The notes under the pieces were generated by a model. That model saw only the letters and a program-made list of their open reading frames with translations. It did no database searches and had not been told where the DNA came from. A stretch of 64,000 nucleotides of DNA, taken from contig NC_079887.1 in assembly GCF_029227915.1 (NCBI RefSeq), positions 15,623,650 to 15,687,649 of the forward strand. The letters are read 5' to 3'. Within the stretch, counting starts at the first letter, position 1. The number at the start of each line of letters is the position of its first letter. The DNA comes from Hydractinia symbiolongicarpus. Lineage: Eukaryota > Cnidaria > Hydrozoa > Anthoathecata > Hydractiniidae. Made by a program: the position numbers and the translations under genes. This document shows positions 1 through 11,726 of the stretch, one piece after another.

Positions 1-1698
1 GTATTATGGCGCTTAAGAGTTCTTATGTGACTTGGCGGACCTTTTTTGAGTTTGGAAGTTTGACATGTCTGTAAAATGCACCTTCTATTTTCGACTGAAA
101 AAACGATCATCGCTTTGCATTTTAGGCATTTCACCCGATGTTACCAAAGATGTTACCAAGGATTCAGCGTCTTCAAACAATTACCACTACCCACTTTGTG
201 GTGTATAAATTTCTTTGAGATGGACCAAAAAGTAATTATCTTTCTGAAATTTTAGTGGCTGTTGATGGAATGAAAAAAAAATTCGAGATAGTTCGTGTTT
301 GATACCGTGACGAAACCCAATTCTTTCAATTTTTAAAACATGAGGGCCCTTTTCATAACAACCTATTCCCCCAAATTTATGGTGGTCAAACTGCAGGTTT
401 TTTTTGCCTGACTTCCGACCATGTGTTTTGTGCTCTGAGGATTGAAACTAGTATTTTTGGATCTTTTCATTACCAAATTTTAAGAATTTCTGTGAAAAAA
501 TTGAGTTCATTTATCCTAATTTTTTCTCCGCAATAATACTATCTATACTATGAGACTTGCCGTCCTTCACTAAAAGCGGGGAGTTTTGTATTTGAGACCT
601 ATAACCTATAATCGCACCTATAATCATAGTAATACCCTTTCGTCCAAAATTTCATTACTTCATGCTAACAGGCGGAAAATGAAACATATATATATATATA
701 TATAACGGGTGATCTCATATTTTACAAAAAGGTTGGTTACATAACAACAAAAAATATATACAAAAAATGTTTCATAAAATAATTTTCTGCATAAAGAAAA
801 CAAATCAACACGCCCTTGCGTTGCGTAAATGATGAACAAATTATTTACAAATTCAGTCGATATATAAATTAAACTTTGTCAGCAGCGTTATAGTACAATT
901 TGTTTTCACCCAGCGAAATTTTAAAAATGGCGGATGTAGCACAAATGCTATTTGTCAATTAAGCAAAATGTCAATCATCACTACGGCAACAAAGCTGAAC
1001 CGAATCGTCGAATTTAGCATAATTTTTATTAGGAATTTTGTTGCAAGCTAAGCTGTATTCCGCTACCTTTACTTTTTAGTTAGAGGTTGCTAAAGAGCTA
1101 GTTAGATAGCCACAACACCAAATACAAATGAATAATAGTATACCAAAGTAAAAAAGATTTCAAAAGAATAGGAATAAATAAAACTAAGTATAGCTAGCTA
1201 GCCAAGCTAGTTCAAAATCTACGTTCCTTGCCGAAATATTAAAATTGGTGATTTTAGATTTGTACGTGGGTAAAAAACGTAAAAATATATGTGCCTTAAC
1301 ATGTGAAGACAAATACTATAAAATTAAAAAGCTTATAGAAGACAAAAAGGACAAACAGATCTGCAAAAGAGACACCATCACTTCTAAACTAAAATGACCT
1401 CCGTAGCATGTTTCCTTTGTTTATCCGGTTCTGGCGTGATTCCAAAATTAAGCTAAGTAAAGCGAAAACGCGAAGTCCGTAAAAATCGGACACCGCGATA
1501 ATTTTCCGAAAAAGCTGCGCGCAACCATTTTGAACACACAGAATACGGCTATTATCATAGAGACGATCTCTCCATGGAGCCGCCATTTTACATTCGCAGA
1601 TACAGTTACCTTGATACGTCACTGTTTGTTTCTTTGTATTTATCAAATTAACAAATGTTTCTCTTTATCATCACAAAGGACGTCAAGCACGCAAAAAA
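1..1698. other. intergenic, no gene seen
   Basis: AT-rich sequence with no credible coding region. It includes a short TA microsatellite at about 686-704. The two short open frames near 1389-1772 overlap each other on opposite strands, have no recognisable motifs and look like chance frames. Confidence 0.5.
686..704. repeat. TA microsatellite
   Basis: Short uninterrupted TA run. Confidence 0.85.
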
Positions 1699-2607
1699 TT
1701 AATTGTTTAACGTCATCTTTTTCACTGTTCGACGCAAGTCCTTGTAGAAAATCAGGTACACCAGTGGCATAATTAACGCAGAAAAATGACCAATCACTGT
1801 TGTTGTTACTTCAACATACTCATTTGCCGTGCTTTCACTGAATATTTCGCCAGCCAAAGATAAATCATACGGCAACCAAGTAATAACAAATGTTATTGTG
1901 GTCGCCAGAACCAAGAAAGACTGTTCCTTATCTTCAGTTACAAAGGAGAATTCACCGCTAATTGCAGTCACTCGGCTAGTTTTTGACGTGCACGAAATCT
2001 TATTGGACTTCACGCGTTTTATTATCTTCGCAGCCACGAAGGCTGCAAACGCTGCAGGAAATAAATACATAATCAGCAGAACCAGTCCGATATAAATCTT
2101 ACTATATCCATCTTCACTCGAAATCAATCCACATTTAACGTTACCACCTTGTAGTCCATATTTTCCTAAACCCAAAACTGGTAAAAAAGCCCAAGCAAAT
2201 GCATATAGATATATGCTGCATAAACTTAATGGAACATAGCTTTTGCGTAGATACAACTCCAAGGCGTATTTTTGCTTCATACTGCAGAGATATCTATCTA
2301 AAACCAGAATAATAATGTGACAGATTGAAGAAAATTCGAAAAAGCGAATTGAACATGCTTCCAAAACGCAAATCTCATAGCTTCTTTCAAACCGATGCTT
2401 TAACAGTCCACTTGCGATCAGACTTCCTGAGATCAGCATTCTTGTCAAATCACATGAAGAAGCTGACAAGAGTACATAATCTCGGTATTTTCGCTGATGG
2501 TAATTTCTTGATAAAGCAACAATGATCAGCATGTTTGGTATTGCCGAAGTAACTATGATGAATATAATAACGGCTCCCATTGCGTTTTCAAAATCAATAA
2601 CATCCAT
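1699..2607 (-). CDS. class A (rhodopsin-like) G protein-coupled receptor, opsin-like but without the retinal lysine
   Basis: Intronless 302-residue seven-transmembrane receptor of the plasma membrane, expected to signal through heterotrimeric G proteins. Visible class A landmarks: Asn25 in TM1, Asp53 in TM2, Cys80 at the top of TM3 pairing with Cys159 in the second extracellular loop, DRY at 104-106, Pro184 in TM5, WLPY at 244-247 in TM6, and a modified NPxxY (MPLVY, 280-284) followed by a basic helix 8. The loop before Cys159 (LPVLGLGKYG) resembles the opsin/melatonin-type PLFGWGxY motif. The position equivalent to the opsin Schiff-base lysine (7.43) is His274, so retinal binding as in opsins is not expected. 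The start is the first ATG of the frame. Neighbours are unrelated. Ligand unknown; an orphan amine- or peptide-type receptor is equally possible. Confidence 0.88.
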   Translation of the reverse strand: MDVIDFENAMGAVIIFIIVTSAIPNMLIIVALSRNYHQRKYRDYVLLSASSCDLTRMLISGSLIASGLLKHRFERSYEICVLEACSIRFFEFSSICHIIILVLDRYLCSMKQKYALELYLRKSYVPLSLCSIYLYAFAWAFLPVLGLGKYGLQGGNVKCGLISSEDGYSKIYIGLVLLIMYLFPAAFAAFVAAKIIKRVKSNKISCTSKTSRVTAISGEFSFVTEDKEQSFLVLATTITFVITWLPYDLSLAGEIFSESTANEYVEVTTTVIGHFSALIMPLVYLIFYKDLRRTVKKMTLNN

Positions 2608-3209
2608 GCTAATTGGCTGCTAATTGGGGAATTATAATTTTTGTTTGCCTAAGAAATTAACACGTAAGTGCATAATAACAAGTTAAAATCTACTCTGTTG
2701 TCAATTTTAAGTTTCCTAACTTTTTAAGGTTTGTTTTGTTGAGCTTGCATTGACCACTTGTGAAGAGAAGGCAGCATAAAATATATTGAATTTCCCTTTT
2801 TTGTATAAGTGGCTTTATTTTGGTCCAAATTTAACGAAACTATTGTAAACCGAAAAACTAAAACAGCAACAGAGATAAAAAATAACAACAATCAAAATGA
2901 ATAACAGCTTTTCAAAGAATCTGATAGAATGCTAATAATCATCAGACTTGGAAGAATGCGAATTGATGTCAGAGCGAGAGCGAAAAAACGACATGCCATC
3001 ACGAAATTACGCAACTTTTAGATACCAAAATAGGAGCCCATATGAAAGAGAATTATATAATCCCTCTTGCGGTGGTTAAGTTAACCATCGCTAGGGTGGC
3101 AAGTTACCAGATATCATAAAGTTAAGCTGCAATAGGTTCAAGGACGAAAAGTTGTCGGTGAAAAAAAATTAAATTTTAAATTTTTTTTAAAAAAAGGGTG
3201 AGATAGAAG

Positions 3210-3258
3210 TTTACAATTGGAAGAAAAATATTATTTATATTATTTTTCTAATTGTAAA
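3210..3258. repeat. AT-rich inverted repeat (hairpin)
   Basis: TTTACAATT followed by an A-rich arm is mirrored by a T-rich arm and AATTGTAAA, giving a stem of about 20 bp with small mismatches around a short AT loop. Confidence 0.6.
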
Positions 3259-3739
3259 ATTGGAATAAAACAAAGCAAAATAAAAGACAAACCATACCAA
3301 ACAGATATCAGATTATTTTTGAACATCCTCTCCTGTTGCAATTCAAAACATTAAAAGAATACCAACGACAAATTATAGTTTATCCTTTACTAAAGTTTCA
3401 TTGGAACTGTTTTGATTCTTGGCTTCATTGCCTTTATCTGCTGGAGATTTATTCTATTATTAAAATTGTTGCAGTTTTTGCAAAGAAAAAACCATCTGTG
3501 CAACTTTTGCCATCCAAAAAAGAAATGTTTTTATTGTAGTTTTAACTGCTCTTTTAAATTTTAATATCATTGCAATAAGAAACGCAAAGGTGACATACAT
3601 ATAATATTTTCTCGACATTTTTTTTTTGGTTAGCTGAATATTGTGGTCATAGAAAGTGTTTAAAAAACAGTGAAATGGGTGTTTCTGGACACCCGGAAAT
3701 TATATCAGGCTGGCTTTCTTCAATATTTATATTCAAACT

Positions 3740-4042
3740 GCAACATTTAGAAGAGAAAAAATAACATTTTCAGGGAAATAGTCAATTTTTAATGTTGTTC
3801 TTTCAATGTTGATATGATGTTGTTAAAGTTATTTTGTTTTGCAACATTTAGAAGAGAAAAAAGAACATTTTCAGGGAAATAGTCAATTTTTAATGTTGTT
3901 CTTTCAATGTTGATATGATGTTGTTAAAGTTATTTTGTTTTGCAACATTTAGAAGAGAAAAAAGAACATTTTCAGGGAAATAGTCAATTTTTAATGTTGT
4001 TCTTTCAATGTTGATATGATGTTGTTAAAGTTATTTTGTTTT
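3740..4042. repeat. tandem repeat, 3 copies of 101 bp
   Basis: Three near-identical copies start at 3740, 3841 and 3942, each opening GCAACATTTAGAAGAGAAAA and ending TTATTTTGTTTT. Only about one difference is visible between copies, so the duplication looks recent. No coding potential. Confidence 0.95.
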
Positions 4043-5651
4043 GCAGTTTTGCAGTTTTGCGGTATTTCTATAAATGTCTTTACATTCTTCTTTGTTTTGT
4101 TACACAACAACCGCCAAATACAATGTGGAATTGATTATACTAAAAAATAGATATATAATTTTAGCAGAGGATCAATCGGCTTATTTTTTTTACGAGGACT
4201 GGAAAATATCACAGCAAAACAAATTATTCCCACGTACACAGGACAGCGTGTGACATCACCCAATTTCAGTACATACATAAAAAAGGGATTTGACAGATCT
4301 GCTCGCTATTAACGTCTTTCAACTAAGGCCACCAATAAGACAATGTATATTGCAACAGCTGAAGTTTTTTGACTCGTCATAATAAAATCACTACGTCAAA
4401 CATTGAGTTTCGACCCTGGTTCAGCTTTGAAGCAAACTACTTAACAAGTTGAATATTTAGACATGACATTTCTTTCAGCTTCAAAAGAAGATTCGCAAGA
4501 TTCACCTGTCGCCGCTGTATAATCGGTATTACTGACGTAATCTTTTTCAGAGATTCAATACATTTGCAAATTGTGTGAATTTTCACAATCTTCAACGTTC
4601 GAAAATCTCTTCAATTTAGAAAAGTAAGACGTCATTCGCCATATATTACTTTCTCGAGAGATGTGTATTTTTACTTGATTGAATCACTACATCTGTTTCT
4701 AATCTTCGCGAAAAATTCACGTACTACTCTTTCGCGAAAATTAGTCTTCGTGAAATCACAAAAAAAATTCATCGCAAAACTTAACCGGGTTCAGATAGAT
4801 TTATTCTTATTTGTTCTAAATTAGTTTCAACCGATCGCAAATATTTTGTACATGCCACATGGCAACCCATTATAAACGTCTGGCGTGAAAAGTAAGCTGA
4901 AACTATTAAAGAAATGGAAATGTTTACTTTGCTGTGAAAAAGTTTCTTTTGTCGTAGTTGTTAATTTCTCGTTTGATTTTCTGTGAAGTATTAAATTTGC
5001 GTGTCACTTGGTGGCCGTTTGTTATTTTTCATTTAACAAGGTAAAGAAAAAAATATTGCTGTTCACTTTTTAACACTTCTCTCTTCTCATCCAGGAATAG
5101 CTATATTGACAGCTATCAAAGGGAAGCAAATCACCTTCTGCATCTCCAATTAAGTTTAATTTCAAACTGTCAAAGCTTTCTCATTGTTTTCTCACTGTTA
5201 TTTTTGCGGCAAAAAAATTGAGAAAGTTCTTATCTTGCGGCATGAATCATAAGGGGGAATTCCATGTAGCTACTTACAAATCGTATTGCAAACAGATTAC
5301 ATTATGTGTGGTTTTAATTGCTCCGAATAGACGCAAAATATCGTGTAATAGATGCTTGTATCGATTTAAAACCGCTAAATTCCGATTGCAATTGGCCTTC
5401 CTACAAAAGCTCTGAGGGTTTGAATCCGTCAGTCTCGGGAAATTAGCTTTTCCCGCAAGATAATAATTGTCAGTCGTGTTTATTGTGGTTTGTGTTAGCG
5501 AATGTTTATAACTAGTTTTCTTCCATTTAGGGTCATTTAAAGTAAGACAAAGGAGACCATGTTTTAACATGTGCTTATCCTTATGTTTTAAAGGGCTTTA
5601 GCAGATGAACCTTAGCACAGAGACTCATCAAGGCTGGGGGGGGGGGGTGGA

Positions 5652-5936
5652 CTTTATTTGGCTTTCAAAAATATCAAAAAGGATGCAAAAATTCGCTCTA
5701 GAACAACAGTAATAGAATTTTAAGCAGATGGTGGTATATTAGACAAATTTCAAGCTTTTGATGACGTCACAGAAAATGTGCTGACATAAGCCAAAATTTA
5801 TTGCTGCCATTTTGTTTCTTACGTGACGTGTGTCAAGTTTGATTTAATTTGGACAAGCATGTGTAAAGTTATTTAGAGGGAATCCCCCCGGTCATAATAT
5901 GTTCGAAATACCCCTACCAAATAGGGTTAATTAAAT
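5652..5936 (+). mobile_element. piggyBac-like MITE, 5'-truncated copy
   Basis: Same family as 33036-33719 and 42129-42848: it shares the blocks AAAAATTCGCTCTAGAACAA, TTTTGATGACGTCACAGAAA and the right end (GTCATAATATGTTCGAAA then CCAAATAGGG) next to TTAA at 5937-5940. The left end is not found; a G-run precedes the homology. Confidence 0.7.
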
Positions 5937-5940
5937 TAAC

Positions 5941-8796
5941 TGCTTGATTGACCAATAATTTTGCAACTTTTAAGGGCGTTATAGCTCTAACAGGGTAACA
6001 ATCCGATTTACGTAGGAAAATCCAGCTATTATATCATTAGGATTAAAGTGTTTGTTTGATTTTAAAATTTTAATCGATCAAACATAAACTTTTTAAAAAA
6101 ACATGCTTAGCCTAAAATTGTTCTTAAAAACATTAAAAATACATTAAAAATTTTTGTGCCTCAAAATCGTTCTGCACCCTCAAAATGACATGAATGAAAT
6201 GAGAGAAGGTGTGTCTTGTTAGAAAAAAGTAAAATTCCAGTCTTGTCAATGATTCCATTCCATTCCAAAAGAAAAGAGTACTAGGTATAAAATAACTCTG
6301 GACAAGTTGACCTGAACCTAAACATGAATGTTCAGGTTGAGAAAACAAAACACAAAAGGAGCATTAGGGTGGTTTGAAAATGCGATTTTTTTAAGTAAAA
6401 TTGAACTTCAACCTGACATTATTAGCTATTTCTAACTGAAAATTTATTATATTTGGTCTTGCGGCCTTGCAGAATAAGTTTAGACTGCGGTTATGGAGAC
6501 ATTTCGCAGTAGAAATCTCAATTTACACTCTTGTCATGACGTTTCAACCCTAGCGATCTAACGCGATTGCAAATACGCTTGGCGTTTTCTTTGTTTTTAT
6601 TTTCAACATGCTGGAATTAACCGAGAGGAATTTAATAATTCTAACCTGTCATCGGCAGACTATAATTCAGTTTTTTATTTATTAGCGAACCTTTCTGGTC
6701 TGAGGTCTACTGGTAGAATATTTTCTTCTTTTTTTTTCAACTAAACCCTATTGTGCGGGTTTTTTTGAACATATAATGACGGGAGTGGGGGGTTGGTGTG
6801 GGGGATGGGGGTTATTTAGTAAGGGCGTCAATTTTTGACGTTACGGCACAACATCAGTGTAATAGACTGACGTCAATGTATCAAATAAGATTGGTGAAGC
6901 CATTGCATTGCATTTTTGTCTCCAGACTTTTCTGAGACAAAACCTCGAAAGGAGCTCTGAATCCGTCTTGTCACGTGATTAAAACATCCCACTATATAAA
7001 GGTTATTTTATTTTTGTGACACGATTCCCTGATGCGTTGTTTCTAAACCAGCTGTTTTAAGTTTGACTTTTCGTTTGCGGGGATCTAATTAGGTTCATGA
7101 TTTACTACAACTTGGGTGGTAAGGTCTAGAAGGACCTGAAAACGTTTTTTGGTGATGCTGCTACATGTAAACCTAAAAGTTACTTACTTAACCAGTCAGG
7201 TAGCTACTGTTTTATGTTACAAATACCACACATAGCTTAGCTAGTCTTAGTCTTCTATTCAAATTCAAAACTAGCTAGCACATTAGTTAGCTATCTATTA
7301 TATCGCCATTTTATTATTGGCCACTACTCCTGAAAATATGAAAGACATAAAAAATGGGAAAACAATTTTTACTATCTGTTTTTTTGTTTTTTCGGCCATG
7401 AAAGCTGGGTTTTTAACTATAGCTTACTCCTAGAAAAAAATTACTTTTTGTAAATGAGTATTATTTTTTGATTAGATATGTAATAAGCAGAGTTTATCGT
7501 CTGCATTTTTATTTGCATTGAAACCATACACCTTTTATCAGAGAATCTTTTTGGATATTTTACAAAATCCATTTATATTGAATCTCAAATCCAATATTCC
7601 AAGGTGAGAAATTTTGCGGGACGTATTCCTGCCATTGTATGAGGCCTGATTATTTTCTTTTTTTCTTTTTTGCAGAACATATTTTTGCAGTTGGAGGCTA
7701 TCATCAAGAAATTACAATATTATTGTTTGCGATTGGAAGGATTTTTGCATATTTTTTAAAGAAAAGTGATGATAGAAAATGTTTTTTAATTTATGTTTTC
7801 TACAGTAGCGTATGTATCAAAATCAACCAACGGCAAAGTAAAGTCTGCAACAATTCATCGTTTTCCGAATTCATTCTTGCGATTATGCTCTAGGCCTCAT
7901 TTTGCGAAGGGTTACAAAAAAGTTCCCCAAAAATTTAATTTAATAATAAGTTTTACATTATTTACAATAAGTTTAGTATTATGTGGGGCACAAATTTTTG
8001 TTAGAAAAAAGTCAATAATCAATATATGCACTCTTTCTGTATCAGGCTCAAATGTTTAAGGAATATTGGGGTGGCAGAATTTGATTGTCAAAATTGGTTA
8101 GTCGAATTTATTTCTTGCCAAAATTTTTTAATTTTTGTTTTCCATATCTCGATTTTTGATCCTTTTATTTCATTAAAATTCATATAATAAATGGTTGCGA
8201 CCACCTCTGCAACAACAACAATGATTGTATGATTGTAAAGTCACAAAAAGCAACTTGTCAAAGAATCCTTTAACAGATTTATTAAAACGCCTAGGCCAAT
8301 CCCGCCACAGTTTCTTGTCCACCTTCCTCTTGTGTTCACGTGGAACTTCGTATTCCGCACTAATGCAATCAGCTAGATAATCGGATAGACATAAAGAGAC
8401 AGACAATACCTGATCATACAAACGTTGCTTGGCAACATGATGAATAATAAAGTTTTTCTGCATGTTTTTTTAAATATACTTAGGACAAGAAACTGTGAGG
8501 TAATCTGAAATTCAGCTTTCTTAAAACTATATTATTTTTGCCATACTTTTTCCACCATTTATTATTATTTTTTTTTTTTGAGCTATATTTCTTGGTTTTT
8601 ACATTAACGAGCTTCTTGTGTGTTTCTTGTGTGCAAATAAAGTAAAATACTTCACATAAAAGAAACTGTGTGATAACCAAAGTGGACATATTTTAGCAAA
8701 TCAGACATACTATTTCGATGTCAACAAAATAAAACGGATTAACGTCAATAACAGTTTTAAATTACACCTAGTAAGGCTGGCGCTTCAAGTCTTCTA
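5941..8796. other. intergenic, no gene seen
   Basis: AT-rich sequence without a supported gene. Short frames at 6133-6348, 7639-8059, 8173-8463 and 8480-8689 have no recognised domain. The stretch near 8461-8545 is partly repeated near 9981-10070. Confidence 0.4.
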
Positions 8797-8828
8797 GGGT
8801 CAAGCGACCCGTCTTAAAACTGACGGGT
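8797..8828. repeat. two overlapping, mutually exclusive hairpins
   Basis: GGGTC (8797-8801) can pair with GACCC (8806-8810), or ACCCGTC (8807-8813) can pair with GACGGGT (8822-8828). The two stems share 8807-8810 and so cannot form together. Confidence 0.55.
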
Positions 8829-11726
8829 TGATTAAAGCTATTAAACATTATTATCTCATTAAATGTTCGTCAAAAGTACAGGACCCTAAACAATATTTTG
8901 ATCACAACTTGAGGCTCTGCGCAATAGCGGAAACGAGTAAAAAAGATTTAAAAAAATGTTTTCAAGTACATAAACAGGCTAGTGATGATCTCATTAACAG
9001 CTTTATTAAAATCATTGGTTCTTTTATTTACATTATTAAAATCGTTGTTCTTTCATTAGGCTCTTTTATCTTTTTTCTTCTGTTCTGCCTAAGTGAACTT
9101 TTCCACGGGCCTTGAAAGTATTAAGCTAATAACTGTGATTGTCTTCTTTTAATAAATTCGACATTCCATACTGTATGCAAATTAGCTTTCAGCGATTTTA
9201 TTAATGAAATCCATTAGTTGTCAGGAATGTTAATATTTATGTACATACTAGTGCTTGAATTTATAACTTATTTCCAAATGACCATCAAAAAAGTTGCATA
9301 TATAATATATAATAAACCAAGGATGTGCCTACATGTCCATATTTCCTTAATACAGATAATAAAATCTCCAGTCTCTTATCAACACTTTATGATGAACGGT
9401 ACAGTTAGCATTTCAACCGCAACACCTTTTACTAGATTACCAAAAGCAACATATAATCTTGTTAAGTCGTTGATAAACTCTTTAAAGTCTAGCTAGCCAT
9501 AAGAAACTCTACAAAGAGAAAGAAATATTACGTATTGTAACATAGAAACACTTTAAACATAGCGTCCTTTCAATTCATCCTAAAATTGTTGATTTTTGTT
9601 TGTAGAAATATTTTTTCACTTTACTTCATTTTTACTTGCAAAATTTCGAAAACTCATAGATAACACATCAACAACAGCTTCTTTCTCCATCTTAACTAAG
9701 GGCCATGCTTGAATAATAACAGCTAAAGATAAAGATTTTTATCCTTAACTTTATTTCAGAAAAGCACAACACCGTAATCTTTTCGTTTACACGAAAAAAT
9801 AGTAGAGGATTTTTAATCCAGTGGAATGAGCAATAACACTGATTCAAATCCAGTGTGATAGAAGTTTTTGACAACTGATGTAACTGCTTAACAACAAGTT
9901 TAAAATTTTGTTAATGTGTTATGAATAGCTAGCAGATACATCAGAATCAATGCAAAATTTAGCCACACTATTCACATGACACATGTGTTTTTAAATATAT
10001 CTAGGACAAAAAAACTCTGATGTAATTTGAAATTCAGCTTTCTAAAATATATACCTTTTCTTTCTTACTTTTTGTTTCTTTGTTTTTTTAGACGCTAAAT
10101 TCATCACAAAAAGGATTTACAACTGAAGTAAAATAATCTGAAACATATTTTGTTAAAGATCCTAAAAACGTACGAACCAAAGAAAAATGCATGTAGCTAG
10201 CTATACAAAATATGACACATTTAAGTAATAAACATGTAAATATATTTCAACCTTTTTTGGTCAGGCATTGGATTGATAAGCAGTGCCGTAACCACAATTT
10301 TAAGTGGCGGCGAGTGGGAAATTTTTAAATTTTTTATCTCTAGATTGGCAGAAAATGCCCTTCGAGACGTTAACGATCTCATGGATCAATGTTAAAGAGC
10401 ACGATAAATGTTTCGATATTTTTGTAAATTAGAAAAGCTGCATTGTTTATTTGGCATCAAAATTTAGATAAAGATTTCCATCAGAAACCAAAAGATACAA
10501 AGAGATACATATTCACATTACACGAGTACAATAAAATAAGAAATGATAAGAACACTAGAAATTTTAAGGGTGCTGGCAATTTTCAGAAAATTTACATCGC
10601 ATTTGGACTTTTTTAAATGTGTTGCCACCCCCTTAAAATATTGAAAGTGATTTTGACCATGAGTAGAACAACTGTTCTATGTTTTTCATTTCTCTGTCTC
10701 TCTTTTTTTTAGTAGGAAAATTATTGGGGGTCTGTGCCTTCTGCACCCCCCCCCCCCCCCCCCCCGGCGGTTACGGCACTGCTAAGGCCTGTCTTGGTCA
10801 TAAGTTTCTTAGTTCGTTGTTTTTACCAACATGGTTCTGAAAATGTGAACCAGACCTCACCAGGAGTGAATTTATCACGCTAAAGCACACTATATTGCTT
10901 TTTAGAGGCGCAGTATATGTTGCCATAGTTCAAATGGGAAAGCTAAAGGAAGAGAAGGGATTGCAGCATAAATATAAGAAAACATTATATATAGTTAGCT
11001 CTCATACCCTTGCATATTGGCCATTACTCAGCGGAATCCACCCTGCCTTCTCCTGCCTAACTTTTGAGAAGGTTTTCCAAATTGAATTTTTTTTGTTTGT
11101 GTCAGCACTTTTCCGGTATTGTCATCGGAAGGTTGAACTTTGTCAAAAATACAACTATCGGCTTAAAATTCAATTACTTATTTTTAGATGACGTCGTTAA
11201 CCCATCTGTTTTGACGGCTGGGTTTATCCAGTTCTAGAAAATTGGTCCTAATTTGGTGCCAGGTAGTTACCCTAACAGGAGATGACGCCGGTTATTACCA
11301 CCTGTTTCCAAGTTATTTAGCTTTAAATTTAAAAGTGTAATGCGATGGCTTCACTAAGCTTAATATTTTCTTTGCTTTGACGGCAATATTGTTTTAATGT
11401 CAAGACTTATTAAACTACAAAAAAAAATTATAAGTGATGTTTAGATCAAATTATGAAAAGTATAATCCACTTTGCAAAAGTCACAGACAGACACAGTTTC
11501 GTATTATTAAGAGAGAAGCTAGAATGTCCTGCGTAGATGAGACCTAGGGATGAGGTTGATCTGCCTAAGACATATTCTTCTCATAGAGAAATCTGATACT
11601 TGTTTGTTTAAAGTTCGACTGTTTAAAAAGGTAAATAATAATTATTTGTTTTTTCTTTCATTTGCCAACATCACTCAGAGGCCATTGGGAGGGTTTTGGT
11701 GTAATAAAGTTTCGTATCGTGGAAAA
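8829..11726. other. intergenic with repeats, no gene seen
   Basis: No supported gene. It contains a sequence (about 9795-9865) also found in diverged form at about 43403-43470, a diverged copy of 8461-8545 at about 9981-10070, and a run of 20 C at 10746-10765. Confidence 0.4.
10746..10765 (+). repeat. poly-C tract
   Basis: Uninterrupted run of 20 C, unusual in such AT-rich DNA. It may be variable in length or subject to assembly error. Confidence 0.9.

Larger units (their letters stand above)
2608..5651. other. intergenic with repeats, no gene seen
   Basis: Upstream region of the first GPCR. It holds a hairpin (3210-3258), a three-copy 101 bp tandem repeat (3740-4042) and AT-rich single-copy-looking sequence. 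Short open frames such as 3336-3539 and 5218-5570 lack motifs and are judged to be chance. Confidence 0.45.

Noticed and set aside
8173-8463. 96-residue minus-strand frame with a KKLWRDWPRRFNK stretch and a Cys run
   Set aside because: No recognised domain, and its start lies in a sequence partly repeated near 9981-10070; more likely repeat-derived or chance.
8828-9115. 95-residue plus-strand frame with a hydrophobic segment
   Set aside because: Starts from a non-ATG codon inside the hairpin region and ends in a Helitron-like tail motif (TTTTCCACGGGCCTT); no homology I know.
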